A stretch of 64,000 bases of DNA. Source: DATFDN01 sp963830565 (GTDB lineage Bacteria > Pseudomonadota > Alphaproteobacteria > Acetobacterales > Acetobacteraceae). The first letter of the stretch is position 1; each line of letters opens with the position of its first letter. A model generated the notes under the pieces. That model did no database searches and had not been told where the DNA came from. It saw only the letters and a program-made list of their open reading frames with translations. The position numbers and the translations under genes are program-made. Shown piece by piece: positions 17,651 through 28,020 of this stretch. The stretch is from NCBI GenBank assembly GCA_963830565.1, contig CAWHMO010000002.1, positions 1 to 64,000 of the forward strand, given 5' to 3'.

Positions 17651-19438
17651 TCAGGAGCGGCTGGGCAGGAGCGAGGCGAGCACCTCCTTCGCCGTGTCCT
17701 TGATCACGGAGCCCAACTCCGGGTCCTGCGGCAGGGAGGTGGCGAACGCCTTGGCCTGCTTCAACGTGATGTGCGGCGGCAGCGGCGGCACGTTGGGATC
17801 GGTGTAGAACTCGAGTATCACCGGCCGGTCGGCCGCCAGCGCCTCGTCCCAGGAGCTCGCGACCTTCTCGGGATTATCGCAGAAGATGCCCTTGAGCCCG
17901 AGCAGGTCGGCGTAGCGGGCGTACGATACGTCGGGGATCTGCTGGGATGCCTCGAATTTCGGGTCGCCGTCCTGCGCCCGCATCTCCCACGTCACCTGGT
18001 TCAGGTCGCGGTTGTTGAGCACCATGATGATGAAGTGCGGGTTGCTCCACTGCTTCCAGTATTTGGCGACCGTGATCATCTCGTTCATGCCGTTCATCTG
18101 CATGGCGCCGTCGCCCACCAGACCGATCACTGGCCGATCGGGATAGGCGAACTTGGCGGCGATCGCGTACGGCACGCCGGCCCCCATGCTGGCGAGCCCG
18201 CCCGACAGCGAACCCATCATGCCGCGCCGCATCTTGAGGTCGCGCGCATACCAGTTGGCGGCCGAACCGGAATCGCTGGTCAGGATCGCGCGTTCCGGAA
18301 TCTTCGGCGAGAACTCCCAGAACACTCGCTGCGGATTGATCGGATCGGCGGAGTGCATGGCGCGATTCTTGAGCACGCCCCACCACTCGCTCACGTCCTT
18401 CTCGATCTTCTGGCGCCACGAACGGTCCTGCTTGCGTTCGAGCAGGGGCAGCAGCGCGCGCAGCGTCTGCTTCGCCTCGCCGAGCAGCGGCACCTCCATG
18501 GGGTAGCGCAGGCTGAGCATGCCCGCCGAAATATCGATCTGCACGCCGCGGGCATTGCCCTCCTGCGGCAGGAACTCGGAGTATGGGAAGCCCGAGCCCA
18601 CCATCAGCAGCGTGTCGCATCCCATCATCAGGTCGTAGCTTGGCTTGGTGCCGAGCAGGCCGATGGAGCCGGTCACGAACGGCAGATCGTCCGGCAGCAC
18701 GGCCTTGCCGAGCAGCGCCTTGGCCACCCCCGCGCCGAGCTTTTCGGCGACTTCGATCACCTCGTCGGTGCAATGCAGCGCGCCGGCGCCCACCAGCATC
18801 GCGACCTTCTTGCCGCTATTGAGCACCTCGGCCGCATGGTGCAGCTCCCTCTCCGTCGGCAACGAATGCAGGTCCGGAGCGCCGATGCCGGAGTGAACGG
18901 TACCATGCGCGTGCGCCGGCTGCTCCACCGCCTTCATCTCCTGCAAATCCTTGGGGATGATGATACACGTCACCTTGCGGTCGGATTTGGCGATCCGCAT
19001 GGCCCGGTCGATCAGGTGCCGGATCTGCGCGGGCGAGCTAGCCTGCTGGACGAAGGCGTTGGCCACGTCCTTGAATAGCACCTCGAGATCGACCTCCTGC
19101 TGGTAGTGTCCGCCGAGGGATTTGCGGTCCTGCTGGCCGACGATCGCCAGCACGGGCATGTGGTCGAGATAGGCGTCATAGAGCCCGTTCAGCAGGTGGA
19201 TGGCGCCGGGACCTGAGGTTGCCATGCAGACCCCGACCTCGCCGGTGAACTTCGCGTGCGCGGAGGCCATGAAGGCCGCCATCTCCTCATGGCGGACCTG
19301 GACGTAGTCGAACTTGTCCTTGTTTCGATCGAGGGCGCCGACCAAGCCGTTGATGCCGTCCCCCGGATAGCCGAAGATGCGGCGGACACCCCACTCATGC
19401 AGGCGCTGCCAAAAGAAGTCGCTGACGGTGTTAGCCAT
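17651..19438 (-). CDS. Thiamine pyrophosphate-requiring enzyme (pyruvate oxidase / acetolactate synthase-like)
   Basis: 595 residues from ATG 19438 (MANTVSDFFWQRLHEWGVRR). The Pyr domain has IFGYPGDGINGLVGAL and the activating glutamate in QVRHEEMAAFMASAHA. The central Rossmann-like domain contains VAMLVGAGALH. The PP domain holds the TPP motif LVGDGAMQMNGMNEMITVAK ending in the conserved Asn pair. The family includes PoxB (quinone-linked, acetate-forming) and acetolactate synthase-like proteins of unknown substrate, common in stress-inducible gene groups next to DUF892 proteins. The gene is divergent from the DUF892 gene at 19705. The C-terminal tail (QDPELGSVIKDTAKEVLASL) is PoxB-like but lacks a clear membrane-binding helix. 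Exact reaction not assigned. Confidence 0.85.
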   Translation of the reverse strand: MANTVSDFFWQRLHEWGVRRIFGYPGDGINGLVGALDRNKDKFDYVQVRHEEMAAFMASAHAKFTGEVGVCMATSGPGAIHLLNGLYDAYLDHMPVLAIVGQQDRKSLGGHYQQEVDLEVLFKDVANAFVQQASSPAQIRHLIDRAMRIAKSDRKVTCIIIPKDLQEMKAVEQPAHAHGTVHSGIGAPDLHSLPTERELHHAAEVLNSGKKVAMLVGAGALHCTDEVIEVAEKLGAGVAKALLGKAVLPDDLPFVTGSIGLLGTKPSYDLMMGCDTLLMVGSGFPYSEFLPQEGNARGVQIDISAGMLSLRYPMEVPLLGEAKQTLRALLPLLERKQDRSWRQKIEKDVSEWWGVLKNRAMHSADPINPQRVFWEFSPKIPERAILTSDSGSAANWYARDLKMRRGMMGSLSGGLASMGAGVPYAIAAKFAYPDRPVIGLVGDGAMQMNGMNEMITVAKYWKQWSNPHFIIMVLNNRDLNQVTWEMRAQDGDPKFEASQQIPDVSYARYADLLGLKGIFCDNPEKVASSWDEALAADRPVILEFYTDPNVPPLPPHITLKQAKAFATSLPQDPELGSVIKDTAKEVLASLLPSRS

Positions 19439-19704
19439 GCCGTACGCCTCTCGCCTCGATTTCCAATGAGCGGGCGGGCGACGGCCTGGGCGGCGCGTCT
19501 GGAAACGCGCACCCTCCGTGCCCGTCCGGAGTGAAAACCTAACGCGAGACGCCTGGAGGCGTTGCCTTGCGGACCGTGCCGTGAAGGAGTGAGCCGGTGA
19601 ACATTTTGTTCGGATGCACACGGATTTGCTAGGACCGCGCCCAACCCGGTCAAGGCGAGTTCGTTATCTCATCATCCTTGATCCGAAACCAGCGAGGCTC
19701 TCCG

Positions 19705-20196
19705 ATGAAGACGATGAATGACCTGTTCCTGAGTTTCCTTCAGGACATGTACTATGCCGAACGGCAGATCCTCAAGGCGCTGCCCAAGATGGCGAAAGCG
19801 GCGGAAAGCGCGGAGCTGAAGCAGGCGCTGACTCACCATCGGGAGGAAACGCAGCACCAGATCGAGCGTCTGCAGCAGGTTTTCGAGCAGGTGGGCAAGC
19901 GCGCGCGCGGCAAGACGTGCGAGGCGCTGAACGGCATTGTCGAGGAAGGCGAGGAGGTCATTGAGGAGTTCGAGGTCGGGGCGGTGCGTGATGCCGGCAT
20001 CCTGGCCAACGCACAGGCCGTCGAGCACTACGAGATGGCACGCTACGGCACGATGATTGCCTGGGCGAACGTGTGCGGAATGCAGGACGTGGTGAAGCTG
20101 TTGGAGGAGACGCTCGCCGAGGAGAAGAAGGCGGACGAACTGCTTAACCAGATCGCCAACAGCTCTGTGAACCCGCAGGCGCAGAAGGCGGCCTGA
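19705..20196 (+). CDS. DUF892 ferritin-like protein (YciE/YciF family), copy 1
   Basis: 163 residues from ATG 19705. LFLSFLQDMYYAERQILKAL and LTHHREETQHQIERLQQVFE are the first two helices of the DUF892 four-helix bundle. The later helices contain AVEHYEMARYGTMIAWA and LEETLAEEKKADELLNQIA. Conserved Glu and His positions (AER, HREET, EHYE, EEK) are the di-metal ligands seen in the YciF fold. The family is associated with osmotic and general stress; its biochemical role is not settled. A paralogue is at 45829. It is transcribed divergently from the TPP enzyme across a 266-bp gap in which I see no recognisable operator. Confidence 0.9.
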   Translation: MKTMNDLFLSFLQDMYYAERQILKALPKMAKAAESAELKQALTHHREETQHQIERLQQVFEQVGKRARGKTCEALNGIVEEGEEVIEEFEVGAVRDAGILANAQAVEHYEMARYGTMIAWANVCGMQDVVKLLEETLAEEKKADELLNQIANSSVNPQAQKAA

Positions 20197-20224
20197 CCCG
20201 CGTTCTTCTGTCGGTGAGGCGTAT

Positions 20225-20616
20225 ATGGCCAGGCACGAGAGCCCCGAGCAGCGCGCCACCGTGCGGCGGGTGATGCACGAGTTCAAGCACGGCGAACTCG
20301 ACAGCGCACAGGGCGGCAAGGTCAAAAGCCCGAAGCAGGCCATCGCCATCGCGTTGTCCGAGGCGGGCGCCTCCAACCAGCAATCCGAGGAGACGAACCG
20401 GAAACGCCGGCGCACGACCAAGAGCAAGGAGCGCGCTGGCCGGACCGCCAGGCGGAAATGGAGGGCAAGCGACGGGCAGGCCGAACGCTGCTGCGGGCGG
20501 GCGCCGGCGAAGGACAATCCACGACCCGCAAGGCGCTGTATGCCGAGGCGGCTCGGCGCGGCATCAAGGGCCGCTCGCGCATGACCAAGGCGGAGCTTCA
20601 GGCGGCGGTGCGTTGA
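20225..20616 (+). pseudogene. DUF6496-like small basic protein, one frameshift
   Basis: ATG 20225 opens MARHESPEQRATVRRVMHEF followed by KHGELDSAQGGKVKSPKQAI and AIALSEAG, the conserved core of the DUF6496-type stress-associated proteins. At about 20449 one base appears to be missing (GCCAGGCGGAAATG). The other frame then supplies the expected tail with RKALYAEAARRGIKGRSRMT and ELQAAVR, ending at TGA 20616. With the base restored the protein is about 130 residues, very rich in Lys and Arg. It follows the DUF892 gene by 28 bp and is probably co-transcribed. The clean tail argues for a sequencing error. Confidence 0.7.
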
Positions 20617-20623
20617 GCCGTCA

Positions 20624-23600
20624 TCACTCCGCCGCCGCGCCCATCTTCGCCGCAAGGCTGGGCACGCCAATCGCGCGGCGCGGGGCCAGCCAGTGCTGGA
20701 GGCGGTCGAGATAGAGGTAGATCACCGGCGTCGTGTACAGCGTCAGCACCTGCGATAGCGCCAGGCCGCCGACCATGGCGAAGCCGAGCGGGCGACGTAG
20801 CTCCGAGCCCGCGCCGTGTCCGAGCATCAACGGAAGGCCCGACAGCATCGCCGCCATCGTGGTCATCAGGATCGGACGGAATCGCAGCAGGCAGGCCTCA
20901 CGGATTGCCTCCAATGGCGACAAGCCGTCGCGGCGCTCGGCGGTGATAGCGAAATCCACCATCATGATACCGTTCTTCTTGACGATGCCGATCAGCAGGA
21001 TGATGCCGATAAGCGCGATCACCGATAGGTCGTAGCCGCCCGCCATCAGCGCCAGCAGTGCCCCCACCCCCGCCGAGGGTAGCGTGCTCAGGATGGTCAG
21101 CGGCAGGATGTAGCTCTCGTACAGCACGCCCAGGATCACGTACACCGTGATCAGCGCCGCCGCGACCAGATAGGGCTGGCCGGCGAGCGAACTCTGGAAC
21201 GCCTGCGCGGTCCCCTGGAACGTGCCCTGCAAGGTGGCGGGCGCGCGCATGTCCGCCATCGCGGCCTTGATCGCGTCCACCGCCTGGCCCAGCGCCGCGC
21301 CCTTGGCGAGATTGAACGAGATCGTCACCGCCGGGAACTGGCTCTGGTGACTGATCGACAAGGGTTGCACCGGGGCCGTGGTCCACTTCGCGAGCGCGGA
21401 CAGCGGCACGGTCGCGCCGCTCGCGGAACGCACATACAATCGGCCCAGCGTTGATACGTCGCTCGCGAGACCCGGCAGCACCTCCAGGATCACATGATAG
21501 GAGTTGATCTGGGTGAAGTACTGCGTGACCTGCCGCTGCCCGAACGCATCGTAGAGCGTGTCATCGATCGCCTGCGGCGTCACGCCAAGCCGCGCGGCCT
21601 GGTCGCGGTCGATGCGCAACGTGGTGGTCAGGCCCGCCATCTGCTGGTCGGTGTTCACGTCGCGGAGCATCGGCAGCCCGCGCAGCCGGTCCAGCACACG
21701 GGGCGCCCACTGGAACAACTCGGCGAGGTCGGCGTCCTGCAGCGTGTACCTGGTACTCGGTCTTGGACAGGCGCCCGCCGACGCGGATGTCCTGCGCGGC
21801 TTGCAGGAACAGCTGCCCGCCCTCGATCCCGGCGAGCTTGGGCCGGATGCGGTTGATGAAATCCTGGGCGCTGCGGCCGGCGCGCTCGTCGAACGGCTTG
21901 AGCGCGATGAACATGCGACCGTTGTTCACCGTCTGCCCGCCGATGCCCGATCCCACCGTGGCGTTGTAGGCGGCAACGTCCGGATCGGCGGAGATGATCG
22001 CCCCGATCCGGGCCTGAATGCGCGACATCTCCTTGAACGATACGTCCTGCGCACCCTCGCTGATGCCGATCACGACGCCGGTATCCTGCGCCGGAAAGAA
22101 GCCCTTGGGGATGTCGATGTAGAGCAGGACCGTCACGGCCAGGGTGGCAAGGAATGTCAGCAAGGTGAGGAAGCTGTGCCGCAGGGCCATGTCGAGGGTG
22201 CGGCGATAGAACGCCAGGACGCCAGTGAATCCCGCCTCCACGATCCGCCACGGGCGACCGTGCGTGCCGGAATCGTGGCGGAGGAAGCGCGCGCACATCA
22301 TGGGCGTGAGAGTGAGCGATACAAACGCCGAGAGCAGCACGGCCGTCGTCACGGTCATGGCGAACTCCCGGAACAGCCGTCCCACGATGCCACCCATGAG
22401 CAGCAGCGGGATGAAAACCGCGACAAGGGAGAGACTGATCGAGACGATGGTGAACCCGATCTCGCCCGCCCCCTTCAGCGCGGCCTCCATTGCCCCCATG
22501 CCGTCCTCGACGTGGCGGTGGATGTTCTCCAGCATGACAATTCCGTCGTCGACGACGAAGCCGACCGAGATCGTCAGCGCCATCAGCGACAGGTTATCAA
22601 GACTGAAGCCGAACAGGTACATGGCGGCGAAGGTGGCGATCAGGGCGACCGGAACGGTGACGGCGGGGATGATGGTGGCCCACAGGCTGCGCAGGAACAG
22701 GAAGATCACCATCACCACGAGGCCGACCGCGAGGATCAGGGTGAACTGCACGTCCGCGACCGAGGCGCGGATCGTCTGCGTGCGGTCCATCACCACGTTG
22801 ACATGCACCGAAGGCGGGATCGCCGCCTCCAGCCGGGGCAGCGCGTGCTTGATGCGCTCCACCGTGTCGATGACGTTGGCGCCCGGCTGCTTGAACACGA
22901 GCAGGATGATGCCGCGCTTGCCGTTCTGCCACCCGGCGAGGGTCGTGTTCTCGGGTCCGTCCACCGCCTGCCCGATGTCGCGCACCCGGATCGGCGCGCC
23001 GTTGCGCCAGGCTAGGATGGCATCGTTGAACTCGGCGGCGCGGGTGAGCTGGTCGTTGTCGTAGATCGTGTAACCACGGCGGTCGGTGTCGATCGTGCCC
23101 TTCGGCGCGCTGACCGATGCATTGACGAGGGCGGGGCGCACGTCCTCCAAGGTCAGGCCCATGGCGGCGAGCTTGGCCGGATCGACCTGGACGCGGATCG
23201 CGCGCTTCTGCTCACCGCCGATATAGACCTGCGCGACGCCGGCGATCTGGGAGATCTGCTGGCTGAGGATGTTATCGGCGTAGTCGTCGGCCTCGATCAG
23301 CGGCACGGCGTCGGACTGCACCGACAGGATCAGGATCGGGCTGTCGGATGGGTTCACCTTCCAGTAGTTCGGCGTGGCGGGCAGGTTCTTGGGGAGCTGT
23401 CCGCTGGCCGCGTTGATCTGCGCCTGGATATCCCCCGCCGCCGCGTCGATGTTCCGGCCAAGATCGAACTGCACCACGATCTGCGTCTGGCCCAGCACGC
23501 TCACCGAGGTCATCTGCGCGATGCCGGGGATCTGCGCGAACTGGCGCTCCAGCGGCTGCGCGACCGTGCTCGCCATCGTCTCGGGGCTGGCGCCAGGGAA

Positions 23601-23750
23601 CTTGGCATTGACCAGGATCGTCGGGAAATCGATCTGCGGCAGCGGCGCCACCGGCAGGAACGGATAGGCGGCCAGCCCGATCAGCACCAGCGCGGCCATG
23701 ATCAGCGACGTGCCGATCGGCCGGCGGATAAACGGGCTGGAAATATTCAT
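20624..23750 (-). pseudogene. RND efflux permease (MdtB/MdtC-like), one frameshift
   Basis: ATG 23750 (MNISSPFIRRPIGTSLIMAA). RND landmarks: the N-terminal helix with FPTILVNAKFPGASPETMAS, NIDAAAGDIQAQINAASGQL, the large periplasmic loop, helix 4 with VGFVVDDGIVMLENIHRH (proton-relay Asp pair), LTPMMCARFL, and a second half with FQSSLAGQPYLVAAALITVY and GIVKKNGIMMVDFAI. Total about 1040 residues, normal for the family. At 21748-21751 one extra base (CAGGTAC for CAGTAC) shifts the frame within KTEYQYTLQDADLAELFQWA. Both halves are otherwise perfect. The inner-membrane pump exports drugs or other hydrophobic compounds with the adaptor encoded upstream. Confidence 0.9.
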
Positions 23751-24923
23751 GCCGCGTTCTTCCCTTGCACCACCGCTACCCGGGCGCCCTCCTGCAACCG
23801 CGACTGCCCTGACGTGACCACGATGGCTCCGTCCTGCAAGCCACTCGCGATGACTGCCCTCCGCCCGTCATCGGAGCGGACGGTGATCGGCTGGCGCACG
23901 GCCGTGCCGTCCGAACGCACCACATACACGAACAGCCCGCTCGGTCCATGCTGCACCGCCTCCGAGGGGACCGTCAGCGCGTCGTGGATGGTGTCCAGCA
24001 ACAGGCGCGCGCGCACGAACTGGCCCGGCCAGAGCTGGTCCGACGCGTTCGGGAACAACGCCTTGGCGCGGATGGTTCCGGTGCTTGTGTCAACCGTGTT
24101 GTCGATGGTCAACAGCGCGCCCTGATCGAGCGGGGTGTCGCCCTCCGCCGGAAGCGCGGCGACCGGCAGCCGGCGCGCGCCCATGGCCGCGCTCAGACGT
24201 GGCAGGTCTTCCTGCGGCAGGGTGAAGACCACGGCGATCGGGTGAATTTGGCTGATCGTCATGATCGCCGTCGCGTCGGCGGCACGGACGAAGTTGCCAG
24301 GGTCGATCTGCCGCAGGCCCACCCGCCCGTCGAACGGCGCGGTGATCGTGCTGAAGCCCAGATTGATGCGCGCCGCCTCCGCCGCGGCGGCATCGGCCGC
24401 GACCGCCGCCGTGAACTGGGCCACCGTCGCCTGATTCTGATCGAGCTGCTGACGCGAGGCGAAGTCCTGGCGGGCGAGCGCGCTGGTGCGCCCCAGGTCG
24501 TGGCGTGCGTTGGCGAGCTGCGCCTCGTCCTGCTGCCGCTTCGCCTCCGCCTGGTCGAGCGCCGCCTGGTAAGGGCGCGGATCGATCAGTGCGACGACTT
24601 CCCCGGCCTTGACCTCCTGGCCTTCCTGGACCGGCACCTGGACCAGCGTGCCGTCCACCCGCGCCCGGACCTGGACGGAGTTGTTGGACTGAACCGTGCC
24701 GAGCCCCGCAAGGTAAACTGGAACGTCCTGCCGTTCGGCCTTGGCAATGGAGACGGGCACGCCCGGATTGCTGGCCGGCGCCGCGCCAGGAGTTCTGGGC
24801 CGCCAACTGGGGCGCGGGCAGAGCGGCGGAGAGGGCGATGGCGAGCAGCATTACCGTTGCGTGCATCGGCCAACGGCGGCCAGCAGCCGCTCTGTCCCAA
24901 AATTTGCTCACCAGTCTCCCCAT
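23747..24923 (-). pseudogene. RND efflux periplasmic adaptor (MdtA-like), frameshift after signal peptide
   Basis: The main frame contains VYLAGLGTVQSNNSVQVRAR, VDGTLVQVPVQEGQEVKAGE (lipoyl half), a helical hairpin (LANARHDLGRTSALARQDFA), INLGFSTITAPFDGRVGLRQ, and the beta-barrel/MP domains ending at 23747 in a 4-bp overlap with the permease start. The first in-frame ATG (24760) would remove the export signal. A signal-like N-terminus, MHATVMLLAIALSAALPAPQ, lies in another frame at 24866, with a further upstream ATG at 24923. A one-base indel near 24795-24815 would connect the two through PGAAPASNPGVPVSIAKAER. The adaptor bridges the permease to an outer-membrane channel, which is not in the window. 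Confidence 0.8.
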
Positions 24924-25027
24924 AATGGGAATAGGCCGGTCCGGGCAAGTGCGTCCGGTTCTTGGTAGTGCTCTCGAAGGGAACCGTTGTCGGTCGGCCT
25001 CCGGCCCGCTCTGAAAAGGGGGCTGAC

Positions 25028-26776
25028 TCATGCCCCGTGCTGCGCCTCGTGCAGGCGTCGGTAGATGCCGCCCCTGGCGATCAGGTCGCGGTGCCGCCCC
25101 TGCTCCGCAACACCGGTCCCGTCCACCACGACGATGCGATCGGCGTCGCGGATGGTTGCCAACCGGTGAGCGATGACCAGGGTCGTGCGCCCGCGCGCCA
25201 GCTCGCTCAACGACTGCTGGATGGCGCGCTCGGTCTCCGTGTCGAGCGCCGATGTCGCCTCGTCCAGGATCAGGATGGGCGGATTCTTCAGGAACATGCG
25301 CGCAATCGCCAGACGCTGCTTCTGCCCGCCCGAGAGCTTCACGCCGCGCTCGCCGATCACGGTGTTAAGCTCCTCGGGCAAGTCCCGGATCACCTCGTCC
25401 AGCCGTGCGCGACGAGCTGCATCCCACAATTCGGCCTCGCTCGCTTCCAGCCGTCCGTAGGCGATGTTCTCGCGGACCGTGCCTGCGAACAGGAAAACGT
25501 CCTGCTGCACGATCCCGATCTGGCCGCGGAGCGAGCTGAGCGTCATGCCGCGGATGTCGATCCCGTCGATCGTGATCCGGCCCGCGTCGAGCTCGTAGAA
25601 GCGCGGCAGGAGGGAGCACAGCGTCGTCTTGCCAGTCCCCGACGGCCCGACGAAGGCCACCGTCTCGCCGGCACGGATCGCCAGATCGACGCCGCGCAGA
25701 ACCGGGCGGTCGGCATTGTAGCCGAAGCACACGCCCTCATAGCGAATCTCGCCCCGGAGGCCGCGCACGTCAATTGCATTCGGGGCATCGGTGATATCGG
25801 GTGCGGTGTCCAGCAGCTCGGTATAGCGCCGGAAGCCGGCAATGCCCTTCGGATAGGTTTCCAGCACTGCGTTGATCTTCTCGACGGGGCGGAAGAACAC
25901 GCCCACCAGCAGGAGGAAACTGACGAAGCCGCCCTGCGTCAGCTCGCCCCGCAGCACGAACCAGGTGCCGGCGATCATCACGGCTACCTGCGTCAGCCGC
26001 ATCCCCAGGTAGCTCAGCGACGTGCTGGCGGCCATGATACGATAGGCCTCCAGTTTGGTGCTGCGGTAGCGCGCATTGTCCTGGGCGAACAGGCGGCGTT
26101 CGTGGTCCTCACGCGCGAAGGCCTGCACCACGCGCATCCCGCCGACATTCTCCTCGATGCGGGCGTTGAATTCGCCGACGCGGGCGAACAGCGCGCGGAA
26201 GGTCCGCGTCATCCGCGCGCCGTAGCGGCTGGACAGGAAGGCGATGGTTGGGACGATGAGCGCCGTGACCAGCGCGAGCCGTGCATTGATCGCGGCCATC
26301 AGGGCGAAGGCGCCAAGGAAGGTCATCACCGCGATGAACAGGTCCTCCGGCCCGTGGTGCGCGACCTCGCCCACGTCCTCCAGATCCTTGGTCACGCGCG
26401 CGACGAGGTGGCCGGTCTTGGCGTTGTCGTAGAAGCGGAAAGAGAGCTTCTGCAGGTGATCGAAGCTGCGGCGGCGCATCTCCGTCTCGATGTTGATGCC
26501 CAGGAGGTGGCCCCAGTAGGTCACGACCGCCATCAGCCCGGTGTTCAGCAGATAGATGCCCAACAGCCCGGCCGTGGCGAGCAGGATCACGGCCCAGTCG
26601 CGACCCGGCAGCAGCCGGTCGATGAAGGCCTGCACGGCCACCGGGAAGCCAAGCTCCAGCAGGCCCGAGGCCACCGCACAGGAGAAGTCTAGCAGGAACA
26701 GCCGCCTGTGCGGGCGGTAGTAGGCAAGGAAGCGGGTCAGCAGGCGCAACGCCGATGTCCTTCCGGGGCGTGGCAT
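25028..26776 (-). CDS. ABC transporter, fused permease and ATPase (exporter type)
   Basis: 582 residues from ATG 26776. N-terminal six-helix exporter domain (FLLDFSCAVASGLLELGFPV, FDHLQKLSFRFYDNAKTGHL with the coupling region VTKDLEDVGEVAHHG). The C-terminal nucleotide-binding domain has Walker A FVGPSGTGKTTL, the Q-loop QIGIVQQDVFLFAGTVRENI, signature LSGGQKQRLAIAR, Walker B ILILDEATSALD and the H-switch IAHRLATI. This half-transporter works as a homodimer, in the lipid A/multidrug exporter class (MsbA/BmrA-like). Longer upstream starts exist but the sequence before 26776 is not family-like. Substrate not predictable. Confidence 0.9.
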   Translation of the reverse strand: MPRPGRTSALRLLTRFLAYYRPHRRLFLLDFSCAVASGLLELGFPVAVQAFIDRLLPGRDWAVILLATAGLLGIYLLNTGLMAVVTYWGHLLGINIETEMRRRSFDHLQKLSFRFYDNAKTGHLVARVTKDLEDVGEVAHHGPEDLFIAVMTFLGAFALMAAINARLALVTALIVPTIAFLSSRYGARMTRTFRALFARVGEFNARIEENVGGMRVVQAFAREDHERRLFAQDNARYRSTKLEAYRIMAASTSLSYLGMRLTQVAVMIAGTWFVLRGELTQGGFVSFLLLVGVFFRPVEKINAVLETYPKGIAGFRRYTELLDTAPDITDAPNAIDVRGLRGEIRYEGVCFGYNADRPVLRGVDLAIRAGETVAFVGPSGTGKTTLCSLLPRFYELDAGRITIDGIDIRGMTLSSLRGQIGIVQQDVFLFAGTVRENIAYGRLEASEAELWDAARRARLDEVIRDLPEELNTVIGERGVKLSGGQKQRLAIARMFLKNPPILILDEATSALDTETERAIQQSLSELARGRTTLVIAHRLATIRDADRIVVVDGTGVAEQGRHRDLIARGGIYRRLHEAQHGA

Positions 26777-26908
26777 AACGGCAGCAACAGCGTCGGGCTT
26801 CAAGCGCCGAAGCGCGGGATTGCCCCACGGAAACCACCAAGCCGCCTTGCTTCGGGCATCAGCCAACACCATGCTGGACCCGCACCGACACACAACTCGG
26901 AGACCGCC

Positions 26909-27163
26909 ATGTTCAATCGCCGTAGCCTTGTGCTGTCCCTGCTCGCGCTGCCACTGCCGCTGGCCACGGCCATCGCCCAGCCCTGGTGGAATGAGAACGA
27001 CCAGCGCGCGCGGTGGGAGCAGTACGAGAGGGAGGAGAAGCGCCGGCGCGAGGCGCGGCATGAATCCTGGGACGAGGTTCGCGAGCACGAGGAGTGGGAG
27101 CGGCACGAGCGGGAAGTGGCGCAACGGGACTGGGAACGCGATCACGGACACCATCGGCCCTGA
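26909..27163 (+). CDS. Small exported, highly charged protein, unknown
   Basis: 84 residues from ATG 26909 with GGAG upstream. A clear signal peptide (MFNRRSLVLSLLALPLPLAT, cleavage likely after AIA) is followed by a mature part made almost wholly of Glu, Arg, Trp and His (EQYEREEKRRREARHESWDE, EHEEWERHEREVAQRDWERD). The mature part is probably a single amphipathic helix or disordered. I recognise no family. It is divergent from the ABC transporter and convergent with the SH3-domain gene. Possible periplasmic metal- or acid-buffering role is speculation. Confidence 0.65.
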   Translation: MFNRRSLVLSLLALPLPLATAIAQPWWNENDQRARWEQYEREEKRRREARHESWDEVREHEEWERHEREVAQRDWERDHGHHRP

Positions 27164-27233
27164 TCCATCGGCCCTCGCGGCTTCCTAGGCCAGTGTGCCG
27201 GGCTGGCTCGGATCGCACGCCCCGCCGCGAGGG

Positions 27234-27962
27234 TCAGCTCGGCGCCACGGCCTCGTTCGGCAGCACGCCCCAGAACTCGCCACGCCGCAGCCATCCGCGA
27301 TACTCGCCCACCTGCACGCGGCACCATTCGGAGCCCGCCTCGCAGGCGTGGATGCGGCCGACCACGCCGGGCTTGAGGATGGCGACGGCACGCCCGGTCT
27401 CCTGCGGACGGTTGCGGAGGATGCGCTCGGCTCCAGTGACCAGGAAGTCGCGGCGCCCCATCAGGGTCGCCTCATGCACCCAGCCCTTGGCCCCGTCTGG
27501 CGCGGTGACAAGGCGCCACACCTCGAACTCCCGATCGATCTCCACCGGCAGACCGCGGCGCTTGTAGAGCCATTCGATCGGGTAGCGCCGGCCCGGCCCG
27601 GCCCGGAAATTGACCTCATCGGCCCGCAGCGTCGCGAAGCGCGGCAGCGGCCGCCCGGTCACGCTGCCTTTGGAGGGGTCGTCCGGCGGCTTGGCGACCG
27701 GCTTTCCGGCCGGCTCGATCGCCGCGTGCTCGCCGGTGGCCGCCGGCTTGGCTGGGGGCGGCGGTTGGGCGGTGTGCGAAGCCTTGCCCGTCTCAGCCTT
27801 CGTTGATTGATGGCCGGATTTGGCGGGGGGCGCCTGACGGACCGGTTGCCGCGGTGCCGCCAGCACGCGCGGCGCGCCGGCAGCGGGTGCCTGCGCCAGG
27901 ACCGTCGAGACCGGCAGGCAGAGCAGCAAGCTAAGAAGCGGGCCGAAGGATCGAGGCGCCAT
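27234..27962 (-). CDS. Exported protein with bacterial SH3-like domain
   Basis: 242 residues from ATG 27962. The signal peptide (FGPLLSLLLCLPVSTVLAQA) is followed by a long Pro/Ala/Lys-rich linker (residues about 25-105). Next comes LRADEVNFRAGPGRRYPIEW and PVEIDREFEVWRLVTAPDGA, the bacterial SH3 (DUF1058/SH3_4) fold that binds the cell wall or partner proteins in the periplasm. The domain continues through WVHEATLMGRR and a second SH3-like part, RVQVGEYRGWLRRGEFWGVL. Alphaproteobacterial proteins of this type are often annotated only as SH3 domain proteins. An upstream in-frame start would precede the signal, so 27962 is preferred. Confidence 0.8.
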   Translation of the reverse strand: MAPRSFGPLLSLLLCLPVSTVLAQAPAAGAPRVLAAPRQPVRQAPPAKSGHQSTKAETGKASHTAQPPPPAKPAATGEHAAIEPAGKPVAKPPDDPSKGSVTGRPLPRFATLRADEVNFRAGPGRRYPIEWLYKRRGLPVEIDREFEVWRLVTAPDGAKGWVHEATLMGRRDFLVTGAERILRNRPQETGRAVAILKPGVVGRIHACEAGSEWCRVQVGEYRGWLRRGEFWGVLPNEAVAPS

Positions 27963-28020
27963 TGCGTCATCAATGCCGAATTCGAACGGACTCGGGTCAA
28001 GCACGACAACGTCCCGAGGG

